A stretch of 64,000 nt of DNA from Gammaproteobacteria bacterium (GTDB taxonomy: Bacteria; Pseudomonadota; Gammaproteobacteria; UBA6429; Thiohalophilaceae). The stretch lies in contig JACQBC010000037.1 of assembly GCA_016194635.1 (NCBI GenBank), forward strand, positions 62,001 through 126,000, given 5' to 3'. The notes under the pieces were generated by a model. It ran no database searches, had not been told where the DNA came from, and saw only the letters and a program-made list of their open reading frames with translations. Both the position numbers and the translations under genes were made by a program. Positions 18,028 to 26,959 of this stretch are shown here, piece by piece. Numbering within the stretch: the first letter of the stretch is position 1; every line of letters begins with the position of its first letter.

Positions 18028-18043
18028 TGGCACAAATGCTGCT
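18028..18043 (+). promoter_or_regulatory. Sigma-54 (RpoN) promoter for the urease operon
   Basis: TGGCACAAATGCTGCT fits the -24/-12 consensus TGGCACG-N4-TTGCW with the exact GG-to-GC spacing; only the base after TGGCAC and one T of the -12 box differ. Transcription would start near 18055, about 120 bases before the nickel permease gene. NtrC-like sites lie upstream. Confidence 0.65.
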
Positions 18044-18177
18044 ATCTCCGCACTGAGCAAGAAAATTTAGCCACCTCGATAACAGACAAACACAAACCGA
18101 GGTTGCCAATAAAAATAATCGGCGGCTGATCGCGCCACGCGATGCGTTGATCGAAACCACAAGGGCAAGGGTGTGTC

Positions 18178-18858
18178 ATGCAAGGGTCCAATCTATGGGA
18201 AATTCTGTTGATCGGCGTCGGACTGGGCATGCTGCACGCGCTCGATAGTGATCATCTGTTGACCCTCGCCAATTTCACTCCGAACCGTACCTCGATTTCA
18301 AACAGCCTAAATTTTTGCAGCCGCTGGGCCATGGGTCATGGCGTGGCAATCCTTATTGTTGGCGTTGCAGTTGTCGTGTTTCAGCAAGCGATTCCTTTCA
18401 GGTTAGCCTCGATGGCGGAACGGGTTGTCGGCCTCGTATTAGTTTTGCTTGGGCTTGGCACCTTGCTGCGTTCAGCCCGTGCATTCACCGCGGCAAGGGG
18501 TTTTCTTCCTCGGGATGAGGGCGGAGCAAATTTTTCATCGTTGTTGAACCGAGGATCAGGATCGCCCTGGCACCAACACCGCGTCGTAGGGATTGGTTTC
18601 TTGCACGGTATTTCCGGATCGGCGGCATTGCTGGCATTGTTACCGATGACACAGTTGGCGACAGCGTTGCAGGCCATGGCGTATTTATTGTGTTTTTCCC
18701 TCGGGGTGTTGTTCGCGATGCTGGTGTTCGGCGGTGTATTAGGCGGACTATTTCAACGTCTGGGCCAACGTTATCTGCGCGCCCTGTCGGTGTTACGTCT
18801 GATCATAGCCGTGCCGGCCATCATCATCGGTGCCCTGATGGTGGTGAACCAGTCATGA
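18178..18858 (+). CDS. NicO/UreH-type nickel permease
   Basis: A 226-residue membrane protein with about six transmembrane helices. The N-terminal LGMLHALDSDHLL corresponds to the HAxDADH nickel-binding helix of NiCoT/NicO transporters, followed by RWAMGHGVAIL and GFLHGISGSAALLAL, which are conserved in the urease-linked subgroup often called UreH in Bacillus. It would bring nickel into the cytoplasm for urease assembly. It is the first gene of the urease operon, behind a sigma-54 promoter, and its last codons overlap the start of ureD by four bases (ATGA). Substrate could in principle be cobalt, but the gene context argues for nickel. Confidence 0.8.
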   Translation: MQGSNLWEILLIGVGLGMLHALDSDHLLTLANFTPNRTSISNSLNFCSRWAMGHGVAILIVGVAVVVFQQAIPFRLASMAERVVGLVLVLLGLGTLLRSARAFTAARGFLPRDEGGANFSSLLNRGSGSPWHQHRVVGIGFLHGISGSAALLALLPMTQLATALQAMAYLLCFSLGVLFAMLVFGGVLGGLFQRLGQRYLRALSVLRLIIAVPAIIIGALMVVNQS

Positions 18859-19691
18859 ACTTGACACTCCCAACGACGCTCGGTTGGTCGGCGCATTTGA
18901 ATTTAGAGTTTAGCCAGCGACAGACCCAAACCTATTTGAGCAAACGCGAACACCGTGGACCCTTGGTGGTGCAAAAACCTTTTTATCCCGGTGATGGGGC
19001 CTGCCATGTGTATGTCTTGCATCCGCCGGGCGGGATTGTCGGCGGTGATAATTTAACCCTGGAGGTGGATGCGCAACGCGGTACCCATGTGTTGTTGACA
19101 ACACCCTCGGCCAATAAATTTTATCGCAGTCAGGCTAAACCTGCCAGCCTGCGGCAAACCCTGCAGGTGGCCGACGGCGCGCGCTTGGAATGGTTACCGC
19201 AGGAAACCATCGTCTACGACGGCGCGTTTGTGAATATGCAGACGCGTATCAATTTGGCCCCACAGGCTCGATTCATCGGTTGGGAGATCACTTGTTTGGG
19301 TCGACCGGCCGCGCAGGAGCAGTTTACACGCGGTGAATGTCGGCAGGGTTTGGAACTCTGGCGCGATCAAACTCCGCTGCTGATGGAACGCGCGCGGCTC
19401 AGCGGGGGTTCACCGTTATTGCAGGCGGCCTGGGGCATGGGCGGTGCCACGGTCAGTGCCACGCTGCTGGCAACACCGGTGCAGGCGTCGCAACTTGAGG
19501 AGCTGCGTCGTTCACTGTGTGCGTGCCTGACGGGATTATTTAGTATGACCTTGATCGACGGGGTGTTGATTGCCCGGTTTTTAGGTCAACAGGCGCGTGC
19601 CGCCTTGGAGTATTTTCAAACCGTATGGGCCTTATTGCGTCCGATGATGATGGGCGTGCAGGCCTGTACACCACGCATCTGGGCCACCTGA
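18855..19691 (+). CDS. ureD: Urease accessory protein UreD
   Basis: A 278-residue protein that starts at ATG 18855 inside the stop codon of the permease gene. Typical UreD features are HRGPLVVQKPFYPG, HPPGGIVGGDNL, TTPSANKFYRS and LEWLPQETIVYDGA in the expected order. UreD is the scaffold that binds apo-urease and receives UreF and UreG for nickel and carbon dioxide delivery. The C-terminal RPMMMGVQACTPRIWAT ends as in other UreD proteins. Length is close to the family norm (about 270-280). Confidence 0.93.
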   Translation: MNLTLPTTLGWSAHLNLEFSQRQTQTYLSKREHRGPLVVQKPFYPGDGACHVYVLHPPGGIVGGDNLTLEVDAQRGTHVLLTTPSANKFYRSQAKPASLRQTLQVADGARLEWLPQETIVYDGAFVNMQTRINLAPQARFIGWEITCLGRPAAQEQFTRGECRQGLELWRDQTPLLMERARLSGGSPLLQAAWGMGGATVSATLLATPVQASQLEELRRSLCACLTGLFSMTLIDGVLIARFLGQQARAALEYFQTVWALLRPMMMGVQACTPRIWAT

Positions 19692-19703
19692 GGAAATACA
19701 ACC

Positions 19704-20006
19704 ATGGAATTAACTCCGCGTGAAAAAGATAAATTATTACTGTTCACCGCGGCCCTCGTGGCGGAGCGGCGCAAGGCGCGGGGGGTGAAATTGAATTACC
19801 CCGAGGCGGTGGCGCTGATCTCCGCCGCCATCATGGAAGGCGCGCGCGACGGCAAGACCGTGGCGGAGTTGATGAGCTACGGTACGACCTTGCTGTCGCG
19901 CGCGCAGGTGATGGACGGCATCGCGGAGCTGATCCCGGAGGTGCAGGTGGAAGCGACCTTTCCGGATGGGACCAAATTGGTTACGGTGCATAACCCGATT
20001 GTGTAA
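19704..20006 (+). CDS. ureA: Urease subunit gamma
   Basis: A 100-residue protein, exactly the usual length, starting [14 protein letters not shown] and containing the family signature [27 protein letters not shown] and [23 protein letters not shown]. UreA is the small subunit of the (ABC)3 cytoplasmic urease, which hydrolyses urea to ammonia and carbamate. GAGGAA precedes ATG 19704. It is the first structural gene in the order A-B-C. Confidence 0.97.
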   Translation: MELTPREKDKLLLFTAALVAERRKARGVKLNYPEAVALISAAIMEGARDGKTVAELMSYGTTLLSRAQVMDGIAELIPEVQVEATFPDGTKLVTVHNPIV

Positions 20007-20126
20007 TTAATCTTAAAGAGGCCCGACCTACAACGGCACCGTTCTATTCTGGTAGTTTGGTTGGTGGACACTATTTCGGAGCGGTTATTTTAAACAAGAA
20101 CTCAGAGACAATTGATGGAGTGGTGC

Positions 20127-20432
20127 ATGATCCCAGGTGAATATTTTATCGAGGCGGGCGAAATCACGCTTAACGCGGGTCGCAAGACGGTGCGGGTGAC
20201 GGTGGCCAATAGCGGTGATCGGCCGATTCAAGTCGGTTCGCATTATCATTTTTTTGAAACCAATAACGCCTTGCATTTCGACCGCGCTAAGTCGCGGGGC
20301 TGTCGTTTAAATATTGCCGCGGGCACGGCGGTGCGGTTTGAGCCGGGTCAATCGCGCGAGGTGGAATTGGTGGAGTTTGCTGGGGCGCGCACGGTGTATG
20401 GTTTTCAAGGCAAAGTGATGGGCACGTTATAA
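20127..20432 (+). CDS. ureB: Urease subunit beta
   Basis: The start was set at ATG 20127 because family members begin MIPGEY and GGAG lies six bases upstream; an earlier TTG/ATG (20112/20115) would add only five or four residues. The 101-residue protein has [31 protein letters not shown] and [24 protein letters not shown], the complete beta-subunit signature. It contacts the catalytic alpha subunit in the urease trimer. Confidence 0.97.
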   Translation: MIPGEYFIEAGEITLNAGRKTVRVTVANSGDRPIQVGSHYHFFETNNALHFDRAKSRGCRLNIAAGTAVRFEPGQSREVELVEFAGARTVYGFQGKVMGTL

Positions 20433-20546
20433 CGAAAAAAAGGCAGTAGCACAAACAAGCCCCCGCGATGGTTTTAAACTGGACAGCAGTAGAAAAGACT
20501 ATAGAAGGCAAAGCAACCTCATGGACAAGTGATAAGGAAAAAAATA

Positions 20547-22250
20547 ATGGCAAGTCTCAGTAAACAGGCCTATGCCGATATGTTCGGTCCCACCGCCGGC
20601 GATCGTGTGCGCTTGGCGGATACGGATCTGATCATCGAGGTCGAGCGCGATCACACGATCTACGGCGAGGAAGTAAAATTTGGCGGCGGTAAGGTGATCC
20701 GTGACGGCATGGGACAAAGCCAGGCGGTGGCGGCCAAGGTGGTTGACACGGTGATCACCAATGCCTTGATCGTGGATCACTGGGGGATTGTCAAGGCCGA
20801 TATCGGCCTCAAACACGGCCGGATCGCGGCGATCGGCAAGGCCGGTAATCCCGACATCCAACCCGGTGTGAGCATTGTGATCGGACCGGGCACCGAAGCG
20901 ATTGCCGGCGAGGGTTTGATTGTCACGGCGGGCGGGATCGATTCGCACATTCATTTTATCTGTCCGCAACAAATCGAAGAGGCTTTGATGTCGGGGGTCA
21001 CCACCCTGATCGGTGGCGGCACCGGCCCGGCCACCGGGACCAATGCCACAACCTGTACTCCTGGCCCGTGGAATCTACATCGTATGTTGCAAGCGGCCGA
21101 AGGCCTGCCGGTGAATCTGGGCTTTCTAGGCAAGGGTAATGCGAGTTTACCGCAAGCGCTGAAGGAACAGATTGAAGCCGGTGCGATCGGTTTAAAACTC
21201 CATGAAGACTGGGGTACCACGCCGGCGGCGATCGACAACTGTTTAGCAGTCGCCGATGCCTACGATGTGCAAGTGGCGATCCATACCGACACCTTGAATG
21301 AATCGGGATTCGTCGAAGATACCATCGCGGCCTTCAAAGGACGGACGATTCACACCTACCACACCGAAGGCGCGGGCGGCGGCCACGCCCCCGACATCAT
21401 AAAAGTATGTGGTGAGGCCAATGTCTTGCCGTCGAGCACCAACCCGACGCGGCCCTATACCATTAATACCATTGACGAACACCTGGATATGCTGATGGTG
21501 TGCCATCACCTCGACCCCTCGATTCCCGAGGACGTGGCCTTTGCCGAATCGCGTATTCGCCGCGAGACCATCGCCGCCGAGGATATCTTGCACGACCTGG
21601 GGGCGTTTTCAATGTTGTCCTCGGATTCGCAGGCCATGGGCCGCGTCGGTGAAGTGATTACCCGTACCTGGCAGACAGCGCATAAAATGAAGCAACAGCG
21701 CGGCGCCTTGGTGCAAGACAGCGGGCGTGCGGATAATTACCGGGTTAAACGTTATATCGCCAAGTACACCATTAATCCCGCGTTGACCCACGGCATCGCC
21801 CACGAGGTCGGATCGATCGAGGTTGGTAAACTCGCCGACTTGGTGTTATGGAAACCGGCGTTTTTCGGGGCTAAACCGGCCTTAATCATCAAGGGCGGTT
21901 TTATTATCGCCGCGCCGATGGGCGACCCCAATGCCTCGATTCCCACGCCCCAACCGGTGCACTATCGACCGATGTTTGGCGCGTTTGGTCTGGCCTTACC
22001 CGCCAGTTGTTTAAGCTTTGTATCACAAGCGGCCTTGAGTGCCGGGATTAAACCGCAATTGGGATTGCAACGTGACGTCGTCGCCGTGCGCAATACCCGC
22101 ACCGTTCAAAAAAAGGATTTGATCTTGAACAACGCCCAACCCCATATGGAAGTCGATGCCCAGACCTATGAGGTGCGTGCCGACGGCGAGTTGTTGCGCT
22201 GCGAAGCGGCGAGCGTCTTGCCGTTAGCGCAGCGGTATTTTTTGTTTTGA
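20547..22250 (+). CDS. ureC: Urease subunit alpha (catalytic)
   Basis: A 567-residue catalytic subunit. With the start at ATG 20547 (AAGGA eight bases ahead) the nickel-bridging carbamylated lysine in GLKLHEDWG falls at residue 217, the standard number, which supports this start over GTG 20529. The nickel ligands are visible in [37 protein letters not shown] and [12 protein letters not shown], and the flap is [22 protein letters not shown]. Nothing is missing, so the enzyme should be active once nickel is inserted. It lies between ureB and ureE. Confidence 0.98.
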   Translation: MASLSKQAYADMFGPTAGDRVRLADTDLIIEVERDHTIYGEEVKFGGGKVIRDGMGQSQAVAAKVVDTVITNALIVDHWGIVKADIGLKHGRIAAIGKAGNPDIQPGVSIVIGPGTEAIAGEGLIVTAGGIDSHIHFICPQQIEEALMSGVTTLIGGGTGPATGTNATTCTPGPWNLHRMLQAAEGLPVNLGFLGKGNASLPQALKEQIEAGAIGLKLHEDWGTTPAAIDNCLAVADAYDVQVAIHTDTLNESGFVEDTIAAFKGRTIHTYHTEGAGGGHAPDIIKVCGEANVLPSSTNPTRPYTINTIDEHLDMLMVCHHLDPSIPEDVAFAESRIRRETIAAEDILHDLGAFSMLSSDSQAMGRVGEVITRTWQTAHKMKQQRGALVQDSGRADNYRVKRYIAKYTINPALTHGIAHEVGSIEVGKLADLVLWKPAFFGAKPALIIKGGFIIAAPMGDPNASIPTPQPVHYRPMFGAFGLALPASCLSFVSQAALSAGIKPQLGLQRDVVAVRNTRTVQKKDLILNNAQPHMEVDAQTYEVRADGELLRCEAASVLPLAQRYFLF

Positions 22251-22253
22251 GGT

Positions 22254-22760
22254 ATGTCAATGTTACGTATTGAAGAAAAACTCACGCAGGTGACGCAGAG
22301 TCAGTCGAGTTTGACCCTGCCGTTTGATCTTCGGCAGAAGAGCCGTTTGCGTGCCAGGCTGGATGACGGGCGCGAAGTGGCCCTGATCTTGCCGCGCGGC
22401 TACATCTTGCGCAGTGGGGAGTGTTTGCGTGCCGAGGATGGAACGGTGGTGGCGATCAAGGCGGCGCTGGAAACCGTATCGTTGGTGCGTAGCGAGGATC
22501 CCGTGTTGTTGGCACGGGCCTGTTATCATTTAGGTAACCGTCATGTGCCATTACAAATTGGCCCTGGCTGGTGCCGTTATCTGCACGACCACGTGCTGGA
22601 TGCGATGGTGCAAGGATTAGGTTTGAATGTGGGCTGTGAGCTGGCCGCGTTTGAACCGGAGAATGGTGCCTATGGACAGGGAACGACGCGTAGCCATCAC
22701 CATTCTCCACATGCCGATCAAGATGCTCATCGTGATCAACATGGGCACAGCCATGATTGA
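22254..22760 (+). CDS. ureE: Urease accessory protein UreE (nickel chaperone)
   Basis: A 168-residue protein with the UreE core: an N-terminal beta domain ([24 protein letters not shown]), then [19 protein letters not shown] and [17 protein letters not shown], where the HDHVLD segment carries the conserved metal-binding histidine at the dimer interface. The tail is rich in histidine ([13 protein letters not shown] and HGHSHD), a nickel store like that of Klebsiella UreE. It hands nickel to UreG. The start is at ATG 22254, three bases after ureC, and its end overlaps the ureF start by eight bases. Confidence 0.95.
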   Translation: MSMLRIEEKLTQVTQSQSSLTLPFDLRQKSRLRARLDDGREVALILPRGYILRSGECLRAEDGTVVAIKAALETVSLVRSEDPVLLARACYHLGNRHVPLQIGPGWCRYLHDHVLDAMVQGLGLNVGCELAAFEPENGAYGQGTTRSHHHSPHADQDAHRDQHGHSHD

Positions 22761-23424
22761 TCCCGGTCAGTTGCAGCTGTGGCGTTTAATCAGCCCCATG
22801 TTGCCGATCGGTGCCTATGCCTATTCCACCGGTTTGGAAGCGGCGGTCGAGGCGGTTTGGGTACACGATGAAAGCAGCGCGCGGGAATGGATCCACGGGC
22901 TGTTAACCCATAATTTGCAACAGGTTGATCTGCCCTTATTTGCGCGCGCCTATGCCGCTTGGCAGCGGGATGATCGCGAAGCCGTATTAGGCTATCAGCG
23001 ACAATTACTGGCGATGCGCGAATCGCGTGAATTACGCCAAGAAGATCTGCAGCTGGGTGATGCGCTGAAGGTGATCCTCAAGGAAATTTTACCGCCGGAG
23101 ATCTCCCCGCAGGCCCCAACCCATGAGGTGAGTTTCGCCGTGATCTATGCCTTTGCTTGTACCCGACTCGATATCGAATTGACCGGCGCCGCCTCCGGTC
23201 TGGCGTTCGCCTGGTGTGAGAACCAGGTGGCGGCGGCCATGAAACTGATCCCCTTGGGGCAACGCGCCGGACAACGCATCATGACCCGTTTGATTGCTTC
23301 GATTCCCGCCGTGGTGCAACACGCACTGGCGATGGAAGACGAGTCCATTGGTTGTTTGTTACCACGGCTGGCGATAGCCAGTGCTCAGCACGAGGCGCAG
23401 TACAGCCGATTATTTCGTAGTTAA
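22753..23424 (+). CDS. ureF: Urease accessory protein UreF
   Basis: A 223-residue helical protein beginning [22 protein letters not shown] followed by [11 protein letters not shown], the UreF signature. The C-terminus contains [26 protein letters not shown], also typical. UreF sits between UreD-urease and UreG and controls GTP-dependent nickel delivery. The open frame runs further upstream into ureE sequence, but the ATG at 22753 fits the family start and gives an eight-base overlap with ureE. Confidence 0.94.
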   Translation: MIDPGQLQLWRLISPMLPIGAYAYSTGLEAAVEAVWVHDESSAREWIHGLLTHNLQQVDLPLFARAYAAWQRDDREAVLGYQRQLLAMRESRELRQEDLQLGDALKVILKEILPPEISPQAPTHEVSFAVIYAFACTRLDIELTGAASGLAFAWCENQVAAAMKLIPLGQRAGQRIMTRLIASIPAVVQHALAMEDESIGCLLPRLAIASAQHEAQYSRLFRS

Positions 23425-23449
23425 CACGGTGAACTAGAAGGTGAAACAG

Positions 23450-24064
23450 ATGAGTACGACAAGTCAGGTATTACGCATCGGCATCGGTGGCCCGGTGGGG
23501 TCGGGTAAAACGGCGCTGGTGGATTCCTTGTGTAAATCCATGCGCGATCGTTATCAAATCGCGGTCGTGACCAACGATATCTACACCAAAGAAGACGCGC
23601 AGTTTTTAATGCGCAGCAAGGCGCTGACCGAGGATCGCATCATTGGTGTTGAGACCGGGGGTTGCCCGCACACGGCGATCCGCGAGGATGCGTCAATGAA
23701 CCTGGCCGCCGTGGCGGAATTGCAGAGCAAGTTTACCGATCTGGACTTTGTGATCGTCGAAAGTGGAGGGGATAACCTCAGTGCCACCTTCAGCCCCGAG
23801 TTATCGGATTTAACGATCTATGTGATCGATGTGGCGGCGGGCGACAAGATCCCCCGCAAGGGCGGGCCGGGTATCACCAAATCTGATCTGCTGGTAATCA
23901 ACAAGATTGATCTGGCACCGTACGTTGGCGCGTCCCTCGAGGTGATGGATCGTGATGCGAAGAAAATGCGCGGCGATCGGCCGTTTGTGTTTTCCAATCT
24001 CAAAACCGGGCATGGGTTGGCAATTATTGAGCAATTCATCGTCGATAAAGGTATGTTGAATTGA
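23450..24064 (+). CDS. ureG: Urease accessory GTPase UreG
   Basis: A 204-residue SIMIBI-class GTPase. P-loop [18 protein letters not shown], nickel-binding Cys-Pro-His in [32 protein letters not shown] and the guanine specificity motif [11 protein letters not shown] are all present. The start was placed at ATG 23450, eight bases after AGAAGG, rather than GTG 23441. UreG dimers carry nickel and, on GTP hydrolysis, load it into urease through UreF/UreD. Last gene of the urease operon. Confidence 0.97.
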   Translation: MSTTSQVLRIGIGGPVGSGKTALVDSLCKSMRDRYQIAVVTNDIYTKEDAQFLMRSKALTEDRIIGVETGGCPHTAIREDASMNLAAVAELQSKFTDLDFVIVESGGDNLSATFSPELSDLTIYVIDVAAGDKIPRKGGPGITKSDLLVINKIDLAPYVGASLEVMDRDAKKMRGDRPFVFSNLKTGHGLAIIEQFIVDKGMLN

Positions 24065-24175
24065 GTTATCACAATACTGAAACCTTACTGAAACCTTCGC
24101 GGTCGATTTTGTTGTGTATCCCCAACGCTGTTTGTTGTTCCGCCACAGGTGTACAATAAAAGCGCACCGACTTAA

Positions 24176-24192
24176 GGCACCGATCGAGTGCG
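24176..24192 (+). promoter_or_regulatory. NtrC-like enhancer site upstream of the porin gene
   Basis: GGCACC-N5-AGTGCG keeps the GCAC-N7-GTGC core of the NtrC site with exact spacing (9 of 12 defined bases). Its centre is about 118 bases before the inferred sigma-54 start of transcription, a normal enhancer distance. Confidence 0.4.
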
Positions 24193-24274
24193 CACGCACC
24201 ATGATCGCACAGCTGCAAATCGGGGGTTTCTTCAAAATTTTTATAACTTATTGTAATCAATCAATAAAACCCTT

Positions 24275-24290
24275 TGGCATAGCGCTTGCC
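24275..24290 (+). promoter_or_regulatory. Sigma-54 (RpoN) promoter for the porin gene
   Basis: TGGCATAGCGCTTGCC matches the -24/-12 consensus with correct spacing (TGGCA and TTGC boxes). Transcription would start near 24302, leaving a leader of about 65 bases before the ATG at 24368. Confidence 0.65.
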
Positions 24291-24367
24291 TTCCCAGAGC
24301 TAAGCAGGGTAATACAACCCTGAATTATGATTTTTATGACACCAACAACTTTTTCGGAGGAAATTCC

Positions 24368-25480
24368 ATGCGCAATACAAAAACCCTGCTTTCCGTCGCT
24401 GTGGCCACTGCCCTAGGTGCGGCGGCTGTACCAGCTAGTGCGGCAGCTCCAATAGTGTATGGTGATCTCGCGGTTGCCCTTGTTTCTAACGGGGCCTATG
24501 CCAGCACTGGCACTGGTTCAAAAGGTAGTTTAACGATGTACGATAATGTGTCCTTATTAGGTGTAAAAGGCGATGTGGGTACGATAGATGGAATCAAGTA
24601 TTTCTATGATTTTAATTGGCTCCTCAATATAACTACTAACCATGCGACGGGTTCTGCAGGGACCCACTTGAGCATGGTGGGTATGGAAGGAGGTTTTGGT
24701 ACCGTCAGTTTGGGTAAACGCGATGTTGGCCTGTTTTCGCAGATGGTCGATGGTGGAACTTATCTTACTAACTACTATTATACGCCCGGGATGTCTTCGT
24801 TCCAGGTGAGCGATGCTGTCAAATATGTGAGCAAATCTATGGGGGGTTTTCAAATCGGGGCGCAAGCTTTTGATATAGGAAAAGATAATACCTCTGGGAA
24901 ATCCACCAACAATTATACCGTGGCAGCCACGTATCTGACGGGTGATTTGACTTTGGGTGCAGGATATACCGATTACTCTAAGTATGCGGATGGGTCAAGC
25001 ACAAAGTACGGTTTTTCAACTGATTTAAATCAATTCATTGATTCACAAAATACCTGGTCGGGTATTGTTCTGAAGAGCACAGCAGGTATCAGTGCTGCGT
25101 ATAAGATGGGTAAATTTGGTGTGGTTGGGGCCTATGACATGCGCAAACCGGCTGATAAATCCGGTCAAGTTACAAATACGATCAATACCTTGATGTTAAC
25201 TGGTTCGTATGCCATGACAGATAAAATCACTTTCGTCGCGGATTATTCTGACACCAGTCAAAGTGATGGTGCGGTACCTGACACAGGCAAAAAAGGTAAC
25301 ATCATTACCGCTATGGTTTCCTACGCGCCGTCGTCTGCCATACTCTATTCGCTTGAACTGCAAAATTCAGATAAAAATGCAAATAAAAAAGGCATTACCG
25401 GTTCATCAGCTTACGGCCTTGGTGGCACACCATCTAAAGCTAGCACTGGTATCGCGCTGGGTGTAACTTATAACTTTTAA
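24368..25480 (+). CDS. Outer-membrane porin (general Gram-negative porin family)
   Basis: A 370-residue protein with a signal peptide ending at about residue 26 (AAAVPASA) and a beta-barrel pattern of alternating hydrophobic and polar residues. The porin_4 type signatures are NVSLLGVKGDVGTIDGIKYFYDF and GGFGTVSLGKRDVGLF, and the C-terminus ends in phenylalanine (GVTYNF), the BAM recognition signal. A GGAGG precedes the start. It lies between the urease and urea-transporter genes and has its own sigma-54 promoter, so it likely lets urea or related solutes cross the outer membrane under nitrogen limitation. Its base composition is more AT-rich than the neighbouring ure and urt genes, as is common for surface proteins. 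Confidence 0.88.
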   Translation: MRNTKTLLSVAVATALGAAAVPASAAAPIVYGDLAVALVSNGAYASTGTGSKGSLTMYDNVSLLGVKGDVGTIDGIKYFYDFNWLLNITTNHATGSAGTHLSMVGMEGGFGTVSLGKRDVGLFSQMVDGGTYLTNYYYTPGMSSFQVSDAVKYVSKSMGGFQIGAQAFDIGKDNTSGKSTNNYTVAATYLTGDLTLGAGYTDYSKYADGSSTKYGFSTDLNQFIDSQNTWSGIVLKSTAGISAAYKMGKFGVVGAYDMRKPADKSGQVTNTINTLMLTGSYAMTDKITFVADYSDTSQSDGAVPDTGKKGNIITAMVSYAPSSAILYSLELQNSDKNANKKGITGSSAYGLGGTPSKASTGIALGVTYNF

Positions 25481-25500
25481 TCGTTAACGATAGAAACTAT

Positions 25501-25525
25501 AAAGACGCCTCTTTGAGGCGTCTTT
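25501..25525 (+). terminator. Terminator after the porin gene
   Basis: AAAGACGCCTC pairs perfectly with GAGGCGTCTTT around a three-base loop, with T-rich flanks, 20 bases after the porin stop. It separates porin from urtA, where read-through may still occur. Confidence 0.8.
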
Positions 25526-25562
25526 ACATTAAGATGCTAACCAACCCTACGAGGAGTCAATA

Positions 25563-26858
25563 ATGGATAATTCTGTGTTGCATAAATTAAAACTGTGGGG
25601 TACGGCGCTCGTGTTGGGCGCCACCCTCCAAGTAGTACACGCCGAAGACACCATCAAAGTCGGCATCCTGCATTCGCTCTCGGGCACGATGGCGATCAGC
25701 GAGACTACATTGAAAGATACCATGCTGATGTTGATTGACGAGCAAAATAAAAAGGGTGGTTTGCTCGGCAAGAAACTCGAGGCGGTGGTGGTCGATCCGG
25801 CCTCTAATTGGCCGTTGTTCGCGGAGAAGGCCCGTGAGTTGATCCAGAAAGATAAAGTAGCGGCGATTTTTGGCTGCTGGACCTCGGTGTCGCGCAAATC
25901 GGTGTTGCCGGTGATTGAAGAGCTCAATGGCTTGTTGTTCTACCCGGTGCAGTACGAAGGTGAAGAGTCGTCCAAGAACGTGTTTTATACCGGTGCTGCG
26001 CCAAACCAACAAGCGATCCCGGCGGTGGATTATTTGATGAAGGATCTAAAAGTAAAACGTTGGGTGTTGGCCGGGACCGACTACGTTTACCCACGGACCA
26101 CCAATAAGATTCTGGAAGCCTACTTGAAGGCCAAGGGTGTTAAGCCAGACGATATCATGATCAACTATACGCCGTTTGGTCATTCCGATTGGCAAAGTAT
26201 TGTGGCGGATATCAAAAAATTCGGCTCGGCCGGCAAGAAGACCGCGGTGGTGTCCACGATTAACGGCGACGCCAACGTACCGTTCTACAAAGAACTGGGC
26301 AATCAAGGGATCGCGGCCAGCGATATCCCGGTTATGGCGTTCTCGGTGGGTGAGGAAGAACTCTCCGGCATTGATACCAAACCCTTGGTGGGTCATCTGG
26401 CGGCGTGGAATTATTTCATGAGCGTGAAGTCACCGGCCAACACAGCTTTCATTAAGCAATGGCACGATTACATCAAAAATCCCAAGCGTGTCACCAATGA
26501 TCCGATGGAAGCGCATTACATCGGTTTCAATCTATGGGTGAAGGCGGTGGAGAAGGCCAAGAGCACCGACACCGACGCGGTCGCCAAGGCCATCCTGGGA
26601 TTGGAGGTACCGAATTTAACCGGCGGTACGGCCAAGATGTTGAATAACCATCACATCACCAAACCGGTGTTGATCGGCGAAATTCAAGCCAACGGCCAGT
26701 TCGACGTGGTGTTCAAGACCAAGAAAGAAGTGGAAGGCGATGCCTGGTCGGATTTCCTCCCCGGCAGCAAAGACATCATTGCCGATTGGAGCGCGCCGAT
26801 CAACTGCGGCAATTACAATACCAAGACCAAGAAGTGTTCGGGACAAGTTTATAAATAA
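25563..26858 (+). CDS. urtA: Urea ABC transporter, periplasmic substrate-binding protein
   Basis: A 431-residue protein with signal peptide (residues 1-27, ending VVHA). The mature start EDTIKVGILHSLSGTMAISE and the segments AVVVDPASNWPLFAEKA, IFGCWTSVSRKSVLPV, GLLFYPVQYEGEESS and NDPMEAHYIGFNLWV define UrtA within the branched-chain amino-acid/amide binding family. It captures urea in the periplasm for UrtBCDE. GAGGAG lies before ATG 25563. A strong terminator-like hairpin follows at 26886, so urtA is likely transcribed more than the membrane genes, a common pattern for binding proteins. Confidence 0.95.
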   Translation: MDNSVLHKLKLWGTALVLGATLQVVHAEDTIKVGILHSLSGTMAISETTLKDTMLMLIDEQNKKGGLLGKKLEAVVVDPASNWPLFAEKARELIQKDKVAAIFGCWTSVSRKSVLPVIEELNGLLFYPVQYEGEESSKNVFYTGAAPNQQAIPAVDYLMKDLKVKRWVLAGTDYVYPRTTNKILEAYLKAKGVKPDDIMINYTPFGHSDWQSIVADIKKFGSAGKKTAVVSTINGDANVPFYKELGNQGIAASDIPVMAFSVGEEELSGIDTKPLVGHLAAWNYFMSVKSPANTAFIKQWHDYIKNPKRVTNDPMEAHYIGFNLWVKAVEKAKSTDTDAVAKAILGLEVPNLTGGTAKMLNNHHITKPVLIGEIQANGQFDVVFKTKKEVEGDAWSDFLPGSKDIIADWSAPINCGNYNTKTKKCSGQVYK

Positions 26859-26885
26859 AAAAGTGTGTGTGTAAGTCCGACTTTA

Positions 26886-26917
26886 ATTGGCGATGCGTGA
26901 GCATCGCCAATGTTTTT
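26886..26917 (+). terminator. Hairpin between urtA and urtB
   Basis: ATTGGCGATGC (26886-26896) pairs perfectly with GCATCGCCAAT (26901-26911) across a GTGA loop, followed by GTTTTT. It should stop part of the transcripts after urtA; read-through would feed urtBCDE unless they have their own promoter. Confidence 0.8.
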
Positions 26918-26959
26918 AGGGGATAGTAATTTAGTATTCTTGAATGAGTTCTATTTAGA

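Noticed and set aside
24141-24168. GGTG...CACC inverted sequence upstream of the porin as another NtrC site
   Set aside because: Half-sites are in the opposite orientation to the NtrC consensus.
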